From the NCBI RefSeq assembly GCF_963082655.1, contig NC_081553.1, positions 193,877,373-193,941,372 on the forward strand: 64,000 nucleotides of DNA, in the 5' to 3' direction. The stretch's first letter is position 1; each line of letters opens with the position of its first letter. The DNA is from Stomoxys calcitrans. Taxonomy: Eukaryota > Arthropoda > Insecta > Diptera > Muscidae. Below, in pieces: positions 1 to 10,374 of the stretch. The translations under genes and the position numbers were made by a program. Under the pieces are notes generated by a model, which saw only the letters and a list, made by a program, of their open reading frames with translations, searched no databases and was not told the origin of the DNA.

Positions 1-873
1 GATTCGGGCATAACACATAGCAGCAGCAATTCGGAGGCGGCACGCACATTCCTGTCCACCTCCTCAACATCATCGCAATTGGATTTGCCCATTAGTAGTG
101 GCAGCAGCACCTCGAGTGGCAATAGCAGTTTCCTGGGCGGCCATCATAGTCATCATCACAATCACTCGATGCATCATCACAATTCACATCCGGATCATTT
201 GAGTGACAGCAGCATGAAATCCTCACATTCGGATCTTAACTCTTTGCCAATAGCATTGAAAAATTGTTCTTCACCCCAAGATCCGAGTGCCATTGAGAGT
301 CCTCCGCTATCGGATATGGGTTTGCCGCGCACACCCAGTCCTAGTGTGAATACACCACCACCGGGAGGTGTGGTTGTGGGCGAGCAAATCAATAACTTGA
401 AAATCCCTTTGAAATATCAACGCAAATCCAAATCATCGCTGGAGAAACATTACAAGAAGAAATTTTGTGAACGTAACTGGGAATATGATTGCGATGAGAT
501 TTTGGCCTATTCCAATTCTTCGTCAACCGCAGCAGCTGATGCGGCGGGACCCACGCACAATGGTCCTTTGTTAGAAGGCTCCGGCACTGACCAGCTGGAT
601 GGTGGTTTACACAACAACAAAGACCTTGATTGTATGAATTCCAACGCCTTGGGGGCCTTAGAACAACATACGCAACATCACAAGTCCTCAAAATTTCGCC
701 CCAAGGGCAAGGATTGGGATTGGTCCATGGATAGTAACAGCAGCAATCCCAGCAACATGGGCCAAACGAAAATGAAATCCTCCGAATTGTTGGCAACAAG
801 TATGGGCCCCACAACAGCGGCGCCCTCATCTGCAAATGCAATGCATTCACAAAAGGCTTCCTCCATAATTTAA
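1..873 (+). CDS. C-terminal part of an unidentified Ser/Asn/His-rich protein (5' end outside window)
   Basis: The reading frame is open from base 1 and stops at 871-873, so this is the last coding exon, or part of it, of a gene that begins upstream. The internal Met at 79 is probably not the start. The protein is low-complexity: Ser/Asn runs, a His-rich stretch (HHSHHHNHSMHHH), a Pro/Thr patch (PRTPSPSVNTPPP), then a basic segment (KIPLKYQRKSKSSLEKHYKK) followed by an acidic, aromatic stretch (WEYDCDE). The basic block is the only part that looks conserved or domain-like. The composition suits a nuclear regulatory or chromatin protein, but I do not recognise the family. Codon use is typical of coding sequence, unlike the AT-rich DNA that follows. 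Confidence 0.8.
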   Translation, partial: DSGITHSSSNSEAARTFLSTSSTSSQLDLPISSGSSTSSGNSSFLGGHHSHHHNHSMHHHNSHPDHLSDSSMKSSHSDLNSLPIALKNCSSPQDPSAIESPPLSDMGLPRTPSPSVNTPPPGGVVVGEQINNLKIPLKYQRKSKSSLEKHYKKKFCERNWEYDCDEILAYSNSSSTAAADAAGPTHNGPLLEGSGTDQLDGGLHNNKDLDCMNSNALGALEQHTQHHKSSKFRPKGKDWDWSMDSNSSNPSNMGQTKMKSSELLATSMGPTTAAPSSANAMHSQKASSII

Positions 874-1535
874 ATGTTGGCCGGCAGTAGTGATGGGCGC
901 TTGGTATATAAAGGATGACCACTAAAAAAATTTTTTTAATTACTTGTTTCCCTCGATTTTGTTTAAAATGTGCGAATGTGTTTTTTTTTCTTTTGTTTAG
1001 TATTAAACTTGTTTTTTGTATAATTTTTTAAATTTAATTAAATAGTTTGTATTTTTAATTGATATTTGTTTGCAATGATGATAATACAGCATATATTTTA
1101 TAGTTAAACCTATGAACTAATTAGTTGATATAAGTTTTAAACAAATTGTTAAACTTAACAAAATACATGTTTGTTTGCTATAATGCAATGTATTTTATTT
1201 TCTGTTTTCTAAAATACTATCATCTGTTCATTTACTTCAGTTTTTCTCATTTATTGTTTGAGTTTTAATTAATCAATATTTAGTAATAAATTAGTAATTT
1301 TTTTTTGTAATATAATAAAAATTTGTGTGTTTTTTTCTTTAATTCAAGGTTTTTTTGTTAAATTTTGGGTAGTTATTTAATTTTTATTATATTTTTTTTT
1401 AATAAGGTTTATACCTTATTGGCCATTTGCTGGTATTAAAAAAGATTTTGCGCCGGGACAAGAACTTTTTGTAAAGAGAAGTTTATAGAAAATATTTTCT
1501 TAATTCTTTTTTGTTTTTTAGTTGACCTGTTTATT
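874..1535 (+). other. AT-rich 3' flank / likely 3'UTR of the preceding gene
   Basis: The 660 bases after the stop are very AT-rich with long T runs and no ORF. AATAAA-type hexamers occur near 1284 and 1313, and either could end the transcript. No repeat copy was recognised here. Confidence 0.5.
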
Positions 1536-1608
1536 GTATTATGCAATTTTTGTTCGGCTTGAGGTCTTTTTACTGAATTTCAGGTTTTTTTAATTAAATT
1601 TTAGTATT
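1536..1608. repeat. Left arm of an imperfect inverted repeat (partner about 3165-3256)
   Basis: The arm contains 'tgcaatttttgttcggctt' and ends in 'taattaaatttta'. The reverse complement of about 3165-3256 carries the same blocks in the same order, with an extra internal stretch of about 15 bases. LINE-X and SINE fragments lie between the arms, so this may be the ends of an old DNA element that collected insertions. Nothing was recognised between 1609 and 2167. Confidence 0.4.
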
Positions 1609-2167
1609 ATTAAACTTAAATCGACCTGGGGCCTAATTCTCCCATCCGCTATCAAGCGAGTTTTTGTTCGAAGATTAATTCCGTTCCGTAAGTACAAATT
1701 GGATCATGGGATACCATCGTAATTTGTCAAAAAGTTATCGATTTCGGGAAAGAAAAATCGATATGCCGAGCATATTTTGCCATCTCAAAGGTAAATAAAG
1801 CAAATGGTGGTTATAACTACGAACCAAAATAAATAAAACTCGTTGTAAACAATATGCAATGGTTTTTTAACGATATGTTACTGTTTTCACACTATCGGCC
1901 GAATTCTGAAAACTCCCTGCGAATAAATTTCTCCCTCCAATAAAATCCTCCTATTCTGTTTGAGTGGGGAGAGGGAATTTCGAATTGCCGATAACAGCTG
2001 TTTTGCCTCAGCTATTTTATTTTGGTTAAAAACTTGACTATTATTTTTTGGAAAAATTAACATAAAATGGGAAAATGAGCAAAACGAATTTATAATGATT
2101 GCTAAAAAAAGTTTACAAACATGTTTAGTGTTGCTTTTGTAATGTTTGTTTTAATTTTTGTTTCTAA

Positions 2168-2470
2168 TAGTACACACGAGCTGTATGAGCTGTATGACGA
2201 CGATAGCATAGTTACACACATCAAAATACAACGGCTGCGTTGGCTAAGTCATGTTGTCAGAATGGATGAGGAAACTCCAGCAAAGAAGTCTTTTGAAGGC
2301 AAACACGGTGGTACACACAAACCGGGAAGAGCAAAAGCCCGATGGGAAGATCAAGTTGTGAGAGACACCTCGAAACTTGGTGTCAGAGATTCGAGGCGCT
2401 TGTAACGCTATTCTACGTTCGGCTAGTGGAACAAATATTCTGTCATAGCCAATTAAAGTAAAGTAATAGT
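2168..2470 (+). mobile_element. LINE-X fragment: C-terminus and 3' end of a non-LTR retrotransposon
   Basis: The plus-strand translation reads ELYDDDSIVTHIKIQRLRW, then LSHVVRMDEE and a Gly/Lys/Arg-rich tail. This is the R-L-R-W-L-x-H-V-x-R-M region typical of the C-terminus of endonuclease/RT LINE proteins. After a small frame break it continues N-A-I-L-R-S-A-S-G-T-N-I-L-S-stop at about 2406-2451, followed by a short tail rich in 'aaagtaa'. The same ending occurs on the minus strand at 47,365 and as a remnant at 46,589. This is a 5'-truncated, broken copy. Confidence 0.75.
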
Positions 2471-2904
2471 AGACAATTATGGCCTACAGCTTGTCACCTT
2501 ATTTCTTTGTTGTGATAACAACTTTCGGTCTTCATCCGACAATTAGATGATTCCAGAGTGGTCTGGTGGACAGATAAATATAATAATTGTGTCGTGTTGT
2601 TGTGGTTGAAGCTTCATTTTCATGTGGATGTGGCGATCCACGTCAAGCTCCTGTAGGTGACTGATCGCCGCGGGAACAGGTTGGCCATAGGTACTCAGTA
2701 TATGTGGAAGAGCCGGATACGCCGCTTTATCTAAAATCCTACTTTTGTGGAACTAAAACTTGAAGATCTAATTGACATTTCAGGGCGGCGGCCGCTTTTC
2801 TTGGTGGTTGGGACGGCTGCTACTCCTATGGAGTAAATGCTACCAAATGTGCACCAAGTATTTTCGTAAAATTGCCAAATTTTAGAATGCTCGTATTTTG
2901 TCAA
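2471..2904. other. Non-coding, probably repeat-derived sequence
   Basis: No convincing ORF. The GC-richer part at about 2600-2740 resembles retroelement leader sequence in composition, but I found no second copy in the window. Confidence 0.3.
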
Positions 2905-3045
2905 TGCAAATGCAAATTTTGCCCATGAACATTCCACTAAGGACATTCACATATCAATGAATGCAGTCCGATTCAAGTTCAAGCTCAATGATAAGGGGCC
3001 TCCTTTTTATAGCCGAGGAGAGAAGTTTTACATGGCAACTCCATT
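2905..3045 (-). mobile_element. tRNA-derived SINE, 3' body (truncated copy)
   Basis: The reverse complement contains 'ataaaaaggaggcccctta', 'attgagcttgaacttgaatc' and the end 'aatgttcatgggcaaaattt'. The same sequence lies on the plus strand at 12,690-12,830, and its last part at 60,505. The tRNA-like head is missing in this copy. Confidence 0.65.
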
Positions 3046-3589
3046 TTAGACAACTGTTGACAAATAGACACAAAACAGTTCATAAGGAACTCCATTTTGC
3101 ACTCGCCTCGAAAATGATTACCGGCGGTAATCGAAATATTGGCCGTAAATAAACGAAATGAAAATAAAATTTAATTAAAAACACCTGAAATCCATTGAAT
3201 TTAATTAGAAAAGAGAAAAAACCTAAAGCCGAACAAAAATTGCATAATATTTTCTTAATATATTTTAGGGGTGTGGCAAGAGCTTTTAAAAATTAAAGTT
3301 TTATTACACAATATTAAAAAAAACAAAGATTGTATGTTTTAACCGAACAATAACACGAGGCAACTTGATTTTTCTCAGCATTTTTTTTCCTCTTCAAAGT
3401 TTTAACCTTCATGGGTCTCATCAATTTTGGCAGCAAACGTAAAGAATAGGGGTCCAAAGCAAAGCAGGTCGATTTAAGTTTAATAATCCTAAAACTACCA
3501 TTGTCCTAAACCTCACCCTCAATATGGAAATCTTTATATATCATCAACTGTAGTTGCGGCCGAGAAACGATGCACAAACACAGCCTTCT
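3046..3589. other. Non-coding AT-rich interval including the right inverted-repeat arm (3165-3256)
   Basis: This contains the partner arm of the repeat at 1536-1608 and a stretch near 3468 ('aggtcgatttaagttt') that is inverted relative to 1610. No gene was seen. Confidence 0.35.
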
Positions 3590-3745
3590 TAAGACAAGCT
3601 TAGTACGCTTCCGGGAACCTCCCAAAATCGCCATTAGGAGGGAATAACTGCTGAAAATTTTGTCTGAAGATCTCACTAGGATTCGAACCCAGGCGTTCAG
3701 CATCATAAGCGGATATGCTAACCTCTGCGCAACTATGGCCTCCAG
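3590..3745 (-). mobile_element. tRNA-derived SINE, head (pol III promoter boxes)
   Basis: Read on the minus strand, 'gcgcagaggttagc' (complement of about 3717-3730) is an A-box-like sequence. 'gggttcgaatccta' (complement of about 3677-3690) is a near-perfect tRNA B box. It is followed by a SINE body ('ttttcagcagttattccct'). Spacing of the boxes fits a tRNA promoter, but there is no paired acceptor stem, so this is a SINE and not a working tRNA. A second head copy lies at 45,385-45,520. Confidence 0.65.
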
Positions 3746-4504
3746 CAGAATGCTTTTGGAATGGCAAAATTGCAAAAGGTGCGGCGTTTCGACCTTGAAT
3801 ATTTACACCCACAAAAAAAAATTATTTTCCAAAGTTCGAACATACGAACGCTTTACAACATTTTAAACTTCGGACTCTTGGTATGTCATTAAAAAATGTT
3901 TTTTTTTTAACAAGAAAAGATTTTTTTTCTGTTAGGACCAATATGAAAAGAGCTTTACTTCTTGAATTTTTAACGAAACCCAGAAATCATTCAACGAACT
4001 AAGATACTGAGCAGCTGACAGGCAGACTAGAGAATCTAATACGTACACAGGCTATGATCTTAACTGAATTTGCTGATTGTTAAATGTACTTCTCGAGTTT
4101 TGAAATTCGAAGGATGTTACAGCAATTCGAATTACAGCACATTGAGTTTTTTTTACTTTTTGGATATCGATTTTTTATTATAATTCTTGAGTTTCTTTAG
4201 AGCGCAATTCTTATCCAATTTGGCAATTTTGGCCATAGACTTCACCTATGACCTCGAACAGTATTATATACAAAGTATTATCCGATGCAGGATTTAATCC
4301 CCAAGGCAATTATAGGCTTTTGTGCGCCTAAAGAATTCTAAAAATAAAACCTCGAGGATCAAACGGAGAAAAATTGTGGAATAAGTCTACAACTCTTTAT
4401 CTAATGATAGAAAATGTCCTAGTCATTTGAAGACAAGGATATAGGCTTTCAGGGAAATGGCGTTGTTGGTCTATCATCGGTTGTTGCAGCTAAAAGTCGA
4501 CGTT
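3746..4504. other. Non-coding interval
   Basis: AT-rich with T and A runs and only short chance ORFs. No recognisable repeat or gene. Confidence 0.4.
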
Positions 4505-5291
4505 GCACAGTGGGACGAAAAAAAATAACTGGAAATAAGTCTGCCATTTTGGAACGGATAGAGATATCTCCATGAAATTTTCCCCAGCACTATAAAATTG
4601 GGTTTCTATACTGTAAAGAAGATTTAATGTAGATGCGTTTTAAGTGTAATTTTTATAAATCGTGTTAACTCTAATAGGAGATCTGTGAAGTACAATGTTG
4701 GTATATTTAAAATAAAAAAAAATGCCAACATTGTACAAACGTACCCCTGAAAACCCTTCCAGTTCTTAAAACGCAAAGCTGAGACCCCCAACTTTATAAC
4801 ATATTTTCATTGCCCCAAGTAATAACTAATTACATGCAAACAATTTTTTTCGCCATCCAAGGATTGAAGTCTCTACAGACATTTTACTAAAAAATGCCAA
4901 TTTTTCAAACACCTTTCCTCAGTGTGGGGATTTTGGGTGTTTTCATCAAGAAATGTGGCCAAAATGTTTTCTCATTTTTTTTAAAAAGATATTCATCTAC
5001 AAATTTGTGAAAAATTAAAACGTTACCTTTAGTAGTTTTGGTTTTATGATATTTTCAATTTGAATTTTTTATTTTTATTTTCCACAAAATATAAACTGCA
5101 TATAAACTGGATAACACCTCAGCTATAACCATATTAAATTTCATCTTTATCCGTTTTTTTTTTTTTTTCCACAAAATATAAACTTCATATAAACTGGATA
5201 ACACCTCAGCTATAACCATATTAAATTTCATCTTTATCCGTTTCAAAATGGCAAACTTATTTCTACTTATATTTTTTATCCCACTGTGCGT
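4505..5291. mobile_element. Non-autonomous DNA element with ~55 bp terminal inverted repeats
   Basis: The left end starts 'cacagtgggacgaaaaaaaa' and continues to 'ccattttggaacgga'. The right end is its imperfect inverse, 'tccgtttcaaaatgg' through 'tatcccactgtg'. The interior has no transposase. The 'CACAGTG...CACTGTG' ends resemble hAT-type termini. The 8 bp flanks (cgacgttg and cgtcgtac) agree at only 5 positions, so the target-site duplication is decayed or absent. A tandem duplication lies next to the right end. Confidence 0.6.
5081..5245. repeat. Two tandem copies of an ~87 bp unit
   Basis: 'tccacaaaatataaact' starts at 5081 and again at 5168. The following 75 bases ('ggataacacctcagctataa' and so on) are nearly identical in both. 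A T run separates the copies. It lies inside the TIR element at 4505-5291. Confidence 0.85.
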
Positions 5292-6640
5292 CGTACTAGC
5301 CTATAGCAGCCAAATAATCCGCTTTTCATTAAGGTAAAATATCAATCAGAAAGCATTCTTTGGTACACTCAAAAATATCTGAACCTCAACACTAGTTAAA
5401 ATGAACTAATTTTGGGAAATATTGAACTAAAGAATAATATGCTCGTTTCTTTGTATTTAGCTACGAAATTGTTTTTACATCGTATTAGTCAGCTTTCAGC
5501 TTCCCACAGGTAAAATATGAACTAAAGAGCATTTAAAAGTGAAAGATAACATTATTAAAAAAAATCGATTTTCCAAACATTCCGGAGCATCCAATTGGAC
5601 ACATCTTTATTATTCAACCCATTTATCTTCGCCTGTCACCCATCCCCACGCTATCAATTGCTCAGCTATTGTGAAGAATACAAATTTAATATGAAACATT
5701 GCAATTATATATTAAACAAAACCTTACCTTTGTCCCAGCCATGTATTGAACCAAGGGCCTTTTTACAAAACAGACGCTCCACGCATTCATCCACATCAGT
5801 ATGTTTAAGTCTTCGTCTATTTTCCCATTTCAATATTTACTAACAACACAAAAGCAAAACATTTTCTCACTTTTCATCAAAGAAGGCCATGCTGGTTTTG
5901 TCCAGCTTTGTCATGTTCTATTTATAGACACAGTGTTTCACCATTAGAAATGTGTTTATTAATTTGTTTTTTATTTATTTAATAAACGATGATATGCTTT
6001 TGCCAATGTTTAGTAAAATTCTCGCTTATTTCAAAAATAATCGTTTAGAAAAAAATGACTAACTCCACCTGAATTGTAAGCTATTTTATCTGTACTCACG
6101 AGAAGAATTCTCAAAATTACCTTTTTTTTCATTTTTCAAGTTTTTTTTTGCCTGTTGGGGCGAAGATCATTAAATTTTACAATTTTTGTTTGTTTCTCTT
6201 TCGAGATGAGCTCAATGATCGGAGATGCATATGGAAAAGGAAAGCCAAAGATAGCAACACACGCCAACCACTATGGGACGCGTTTCGTCTTTGGTTAAAA
6301 GACTTTTCAACCATACTAGGTGTGATGGCTTCAAGGGTCGTGTGTTGGTATGTTGTATTTGAATCGTATTAATAGCGAAAACGCATCTATGATACAATTA
6401 CCACATTAACCACGCTCGACAAGCAGGTCTATTAGCAGTACTTTTACCCAATGCATGTACTTTTGTGTAATGACCGACTTTTTTCTTTCTGTGGCAAATT
6501 ACACTTCTTCCGTACTACACGTGATTTTGTGCATCTGTCGGAAGTTGTATTGAAGGCTTCGAACGCTAGACAACGGGTCTCGCTGTTGCTCCGTGTTTCT
6601 AAGTTTTTTACCATCGCAATCAATGACCTTTGCAATACCT
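5292..6640. other. Non-coding interval of unknown origin
   Basis: 5292-6120 is AT-rich with no support for a gene. 6140-6640 is GC-richer and has overlapping short ORFs on both strands, which suggests a decayed transposon. I could not match it to a family or to another part of the window. Confidence 0.35.
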
Positions 6641-8500
6641 AAAAAAAGTTGTTTTAATTTTTTTGTAAATAAAATTCACCCATCTCACGTTATCACCTCG
6701 ACATCTAATAAAGACGGAAATATATCAATAAAAAATAAACGTGTAGAGCCTAGATAAAAAAAATTAAAATTATGCAATGCCTTGAAATGTGCCAAACATT
6801 TTCTGCAAAATTATAAAGAAAAACATATACATATTTTTTTTTTCTATAAAACTGTCATCGTTTTCTCTATTAAATTAGTTTTCAGATTTCCAAAAAAATT
6901 GCAATATTTTATTTTTCTTATTTTTTATCTTTCTCTGGCCATTATGTTTTTGCAACAGCTAATAAATAATAGCAAAATTTTTTATTTTAATGTTGTGCAT
7001 AATGTATTTATAAATTATATTATATATATAGTATATATAAAAAAAAAGAAAATTTAAATAAAACACAAAAACACCAAACAGTATTGAAATTATATTAAAA
7101 CATTTTAGTGAAACCCATAACATTTACTAACAATTATAACAAAATTAAATATAAAAAAAAAAATTCTAAAGAATTTTTCCACCTCAGCGAAGTAATACAG
7201 AAATATTTACTAAATATAGCAAACAAAAACAAAAATAAAATAAAAACTAAAATTTCCATAGATTTTCCCATTTTATTTTTTATAAAAACAATTCAAAAAC
7301 AAACAAAAAAAAACAAGAAAACAAACAAAAACAAAATACTTTACTTAAAAGCAAATAATACAAATCAGGTAATTTTGTTTTTTTAAGGCACAACTTTTTT
7401 ATAGAAAGGGAAGACAAAATTGAAAAAATATATATATATATATATATAAAAAATAAACATAACAAATTAATATATTGAACATATACATATACGTAATAAT
7501 TTAAAGAGTTTAAAACAAGGCAAAAACAAAAAAAAACGAATACATTTTTAAAGGAAGTATATATTGAGGATTTCAAGTAAAAAGTAAGAAACCAACAACA
7601 ACGTGCTATTAGAGAATTAATCATCCCAACAGTTATGAAAAAAAAAACAACAACAAATTAGTTATAGAATCCAAACCAAACCAAAACAAAAAAAGAAAAA
7701 TTAAAAAAACATAAAAAAACATTTTCACAGCAAGGAACAACAAACAATTTATAGAACAACAACAGCAACAAACATGACATATTAAAATAAACAAAAAAAT
7801 ACATTAACAAAGTGAATTATTCAAAATATGTAGTTAATAACCATATAGCGAAACATTTTATAAAACAGAAAAACGAAGGCAACAACAACCACACACACAC
7901 ACATGGAAGAAAACTAAAAACTAAATTTACACAATTTTTAATCTTGATTTTAAGGCAAATTGTTTTTTGAATTAATCTAAAAATTTTGTTAAATTATACA
8001 ATTAAATTATAGACGAATTTCTATATTCAGTCCCTCTCTGTCCCTCCCCCATACAAGTAGTGGTCGAATGCTGCTTGTGTAAAATAAACAACAAAACACC
8101 TATGTTTAATATTATATATTATACATAAATCCCTAACCCAGGAAATTAAAATATGAAATAAAAAAATAAAAAAACAAAAAAACAAAAATATAAAAATACT
8201 TTGTATATAAATTATCACCATAACAGTAAATACACTACATATTAAATAAAAGAATAACATAATTACATGTATAATTAATATTAAATAAAACACTTTGAAA
8301 ACATACACCTTACATTTATGTATGTCATTATTATTTTAATTACACACACACATACAAAAGTACATATATATATATAATTTAATATATATTTCAATAAATA
8401 TGTAATAATAATTTAATTTAATTTAAAAAAACATATATATAGTAATATAAAAAAATATATATCAAAAATTAATGAATGTTTCATTTAAAAGGAATAAAAA
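6641..8500. other. Very AT-rich, A-skewed tract with microsatellites
   Basis: About 1.85 kb of plus-strand A-rich sequence built of 'aacaaaaac' and 'caacaac' type strings, with T-rich blocks near 6,830-6,950. Several AATAAA hexamers occur (for example near 8,391). The composition resembles long fly 3'UTRs. The ORFs at 6782, 7108, 7280(-) and 8027(-) are low-complexity and not believable as genes. Confidence 0.45.
7428..7448. repeat. (TA)n microsatellite
   Basis: An uninterrupted alternating TA run of about 20 bases. Shorter TA runs occur near 7,020 and 8,366. Confidence 0.8.
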
Positions 8501-8639
8501 GGTTTGTAAAGAACTTCCTAACTGGAGAATTCTTCCGTTTCCAGCATGTGGCTTTAGCGGTTTTTGGTGTGCATGTATAGAAAGTAGTTAATTGGCGCCT
8601 CTTGGATAACGCTTAATCGGTCAGTGGCAAGCAAAACCA

Positions 8640-8768
8640 AGGATTGGTCGCAGAGAAGTGGGAGATCTTCCACAGGGAGGAGTCGGAGGAAGGAACTCTC
8701 CTTGTGGTTGGCATTGATGAAGTCTCCGTGACGAGTTTGGCTTATGCACTACGAGAGCAAAGCTGTCT
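8640..8768 (+). mobile_element. LINE ORF1 (gag-like) fragment
   Basis: The plus-strand frame from about 8658 reads WEIFHREESEEGTLLVVGID, then EVSVTSLAYALREQSC. This resembles the conserved C-terminal region of ORF1 in R1/jockey-type LINEs (W-R/E-x-x-x-R-E-E-x-E...L-x-V-x-x-D). The frame breaks off exactly where the Rep-A element begins at 8769. Confidence 0.55.
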
Positions 8769-8869
8769 TTTTATACCCTCCACCATAGGATGGGGGGTAT
8801 ACTAATTTCGTCATTCTGTTTGTAACTATTGTACTTGAAATATTCGTCTGAGACCCCACAAAGTATATA

Positions 8870-9476
8870 AAGGGTGATTTTTTTGAGGTTAGGATTTTCA
8901 TGCATTAGTATTTGACAGATCACGTGGGATTTCAGACATGGTGTCAAAGAGAAAGATGCTCAGTATGCTTTGACATTTCATCATGAATAGACTTACTAAC
9001 GAGCAACGCTTGCAAATCATTTTCAGTGAATGGGCCCTAGAAAAGTTGGCAGAAAATCCGCTTTTTTATCGACAAATTTTGTTCAGCGATGAGGCTCATT
9101 TCGGGTTGAATGGCTACGTAAATAAGCAAAATTGCCGCATTTGGAGTGAAGAGCAACCAGAAGCCGTTCAAGAACTGCCCATGCATCCCGAAAAATGCAC
9201 TGTTTGGTGTGGTTTGTACGCTGGTGGAATCATTGGACCGTATTTTTTCAAAGATGCTGTTGGACGCAACGTTACGGTGAATGAACACATTTCGAACCGA
9301 ACACTGATTTTGGTAATAAAATTCAATGATTTGCAAGCGTTGCTCGTTAGTAAGTCTATTCATGATGAAATGTCAAAGCATACTGAGCATCTTTCTCTTT
9401 GACACCATGTCTAAAATCCCACGTTATCTGTCAAATACTAATGCATGAAAATCCTAACCTCAAAAAAATCACCCTT
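8870..9476. mobile_element. Palindromic internally deleted Tc1/mariner element with 152 bp inverted arms
   Basis: The 607 bp element is flanked by TA on both sides (8868-8869 and 9477-9478). The left arm (8870-9021) and right arm (9325-9476) are inverse copies of 152 bp with only about two mismatches. Both arms contain the 5' UTR and first codons of the transposase, so the usual 3' end is missing and an inverted second 5' end takes its place. The middle (9022-9324) carries part of the catalytic domain. This arrangement is the mark of a foldback or aberrant gap-repair product. Confidence 0.85.
8983..9402 (+). pseudogene. Chimeric transposase remnant (Tc1/mariner superfamily)
   Basis: The 139-codon frame starts MNRLTNEQRLQII, the beginning of the DNA-binding domain. 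It jumps directly to a catalytic-domain segment with the motif FSDEAHF, which carries the first acidic catalytic residue, then VWCGLYAGGIIGPYFF. It ends in antisense of its own start. Most of the helix-turn-helix domain and the last two catalytic residues are absent, so it cannot be a working transposase. A minus-strand frame (9037-9363) starts with the same first 13 residues because of the palindrome. Confidence 0.8.
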
Positions 9477-10205
9477 TACATTCTTGATCGTCGCGACATT
9501 TTATGTCGATCTAGCCATGTCCGTCCGTCTGTCCGTCCGCCTGTCTGCCTGTCGAAAGCACGCTAACTTCCGAAGGAGTAAAGCTAGCCGCTTATTAGTG
9601 TAGGTCCGTTGGTATTGTAAATGGGCCATATCGGTCCCTGTTTTGATATAGCTGCTATATAAACCAATCTTGGGTCTTGACTTCTTGAGCCTCTAGAGGG
9701 TGTAATTCTTATCCGATTGAAGTGAAATTTTGCACGACGTGTTTTATTCTAACTTTCAACAACTGTGTCAAATAAGTTTCAAATCGGTTCATAACCTAAT
9801 ATAGCTGTCATATAAAACGATCTTGGGTCTTGACTTCTTGAAACTCTAGAGGTCGCAATTATTATCCGATTTGCCTGAAATTTTGTACGACGGATCCTCC
9901 CATGACCTTCAACATACGTGTTTATTATGGTCTGAATCGGTCTATAGCCCCATACAGCTCGCATATAAATCGATCTCTCTATTTTACTTCTTGAGACCCC
10001 AATGGGCGCAATTCTTATTCGAATTGGCTGACATTTTACACAGGTCTCCAACATATAATTTAATTGTGGTCCAAACCGCAGAGCAAATCTTTTCTTATAT
10101 CCTTTTTTGCCTAAGAAGAGATGCCGGGGAAAGAACTCGACAAATGCGATCCATGGTGGAGGGTATATAAGATTCGACCCGGCCGAACTTAGCACGCTTT
10201 TATTT

Positions 10206-10374
10206 GTTCAAGATTGGAAAGACTAGGATAGGCAGAAATTCTAATTTTGAGACATCAGGCCGTGCAGTGCCAGGTGACTCAATACCGCCGAACGTACAGG
10301 TGGCTGACAACGACACAATCTCGGCCTCTCTCAATATTGAAAAGACTAGGAAAAAACAAAAATCCTAATACTAA
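10206..10374. other. Short repeat-derived linker
   Basis: Contains two diverged copies of 'attggaaagactagga' (near 10,213 and 10,338). Otherwise unassigned. Confidence 0.35.

Larger units (their letters stand above)
8769..10205. mobile_element. Rep-A element (complete-looking) carrying a mariner insertion
   Basis: The left end is 'taccctccaccatagga'. Near the right end is the inverse, 'tccatggtggagggtata', followed by a tail 'cgaacttagcacgctttta'. Internal blocks ('gtccgtccgtctgtccgtcc', 'tgatatagctg', 'ccgatttg...gaaattttg') repeat at irregular intervals. No protein is encoded. Other copies are at 33,551, 44,131, 50,100 and 61,311. It sits in a LINE ORF1 fragment and was itself interrupted by the element at 8870-9476. 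Confidence 0.7.

Noticed and set aside
3677..3730. Functional tRNA gene on the minus strand
   Set aside because: A and B boxes are good, but there is no complementary acceptor stem and the sequence runs into a SINE body shared with other copies.
5055..5246. Minus-strand ORF with two repeated halves
   Set aside because: It is a translation of the 87 bp tandem duplication inside a DNA element.
6782..7624. Hydrophobic ORFs resembling mitochondrial proteins
   Set aside because: AT-rich low-complexity DNA gives Phe/Ile/Tyr/Lys runs on either strand; there are no mitochondrial motifs.
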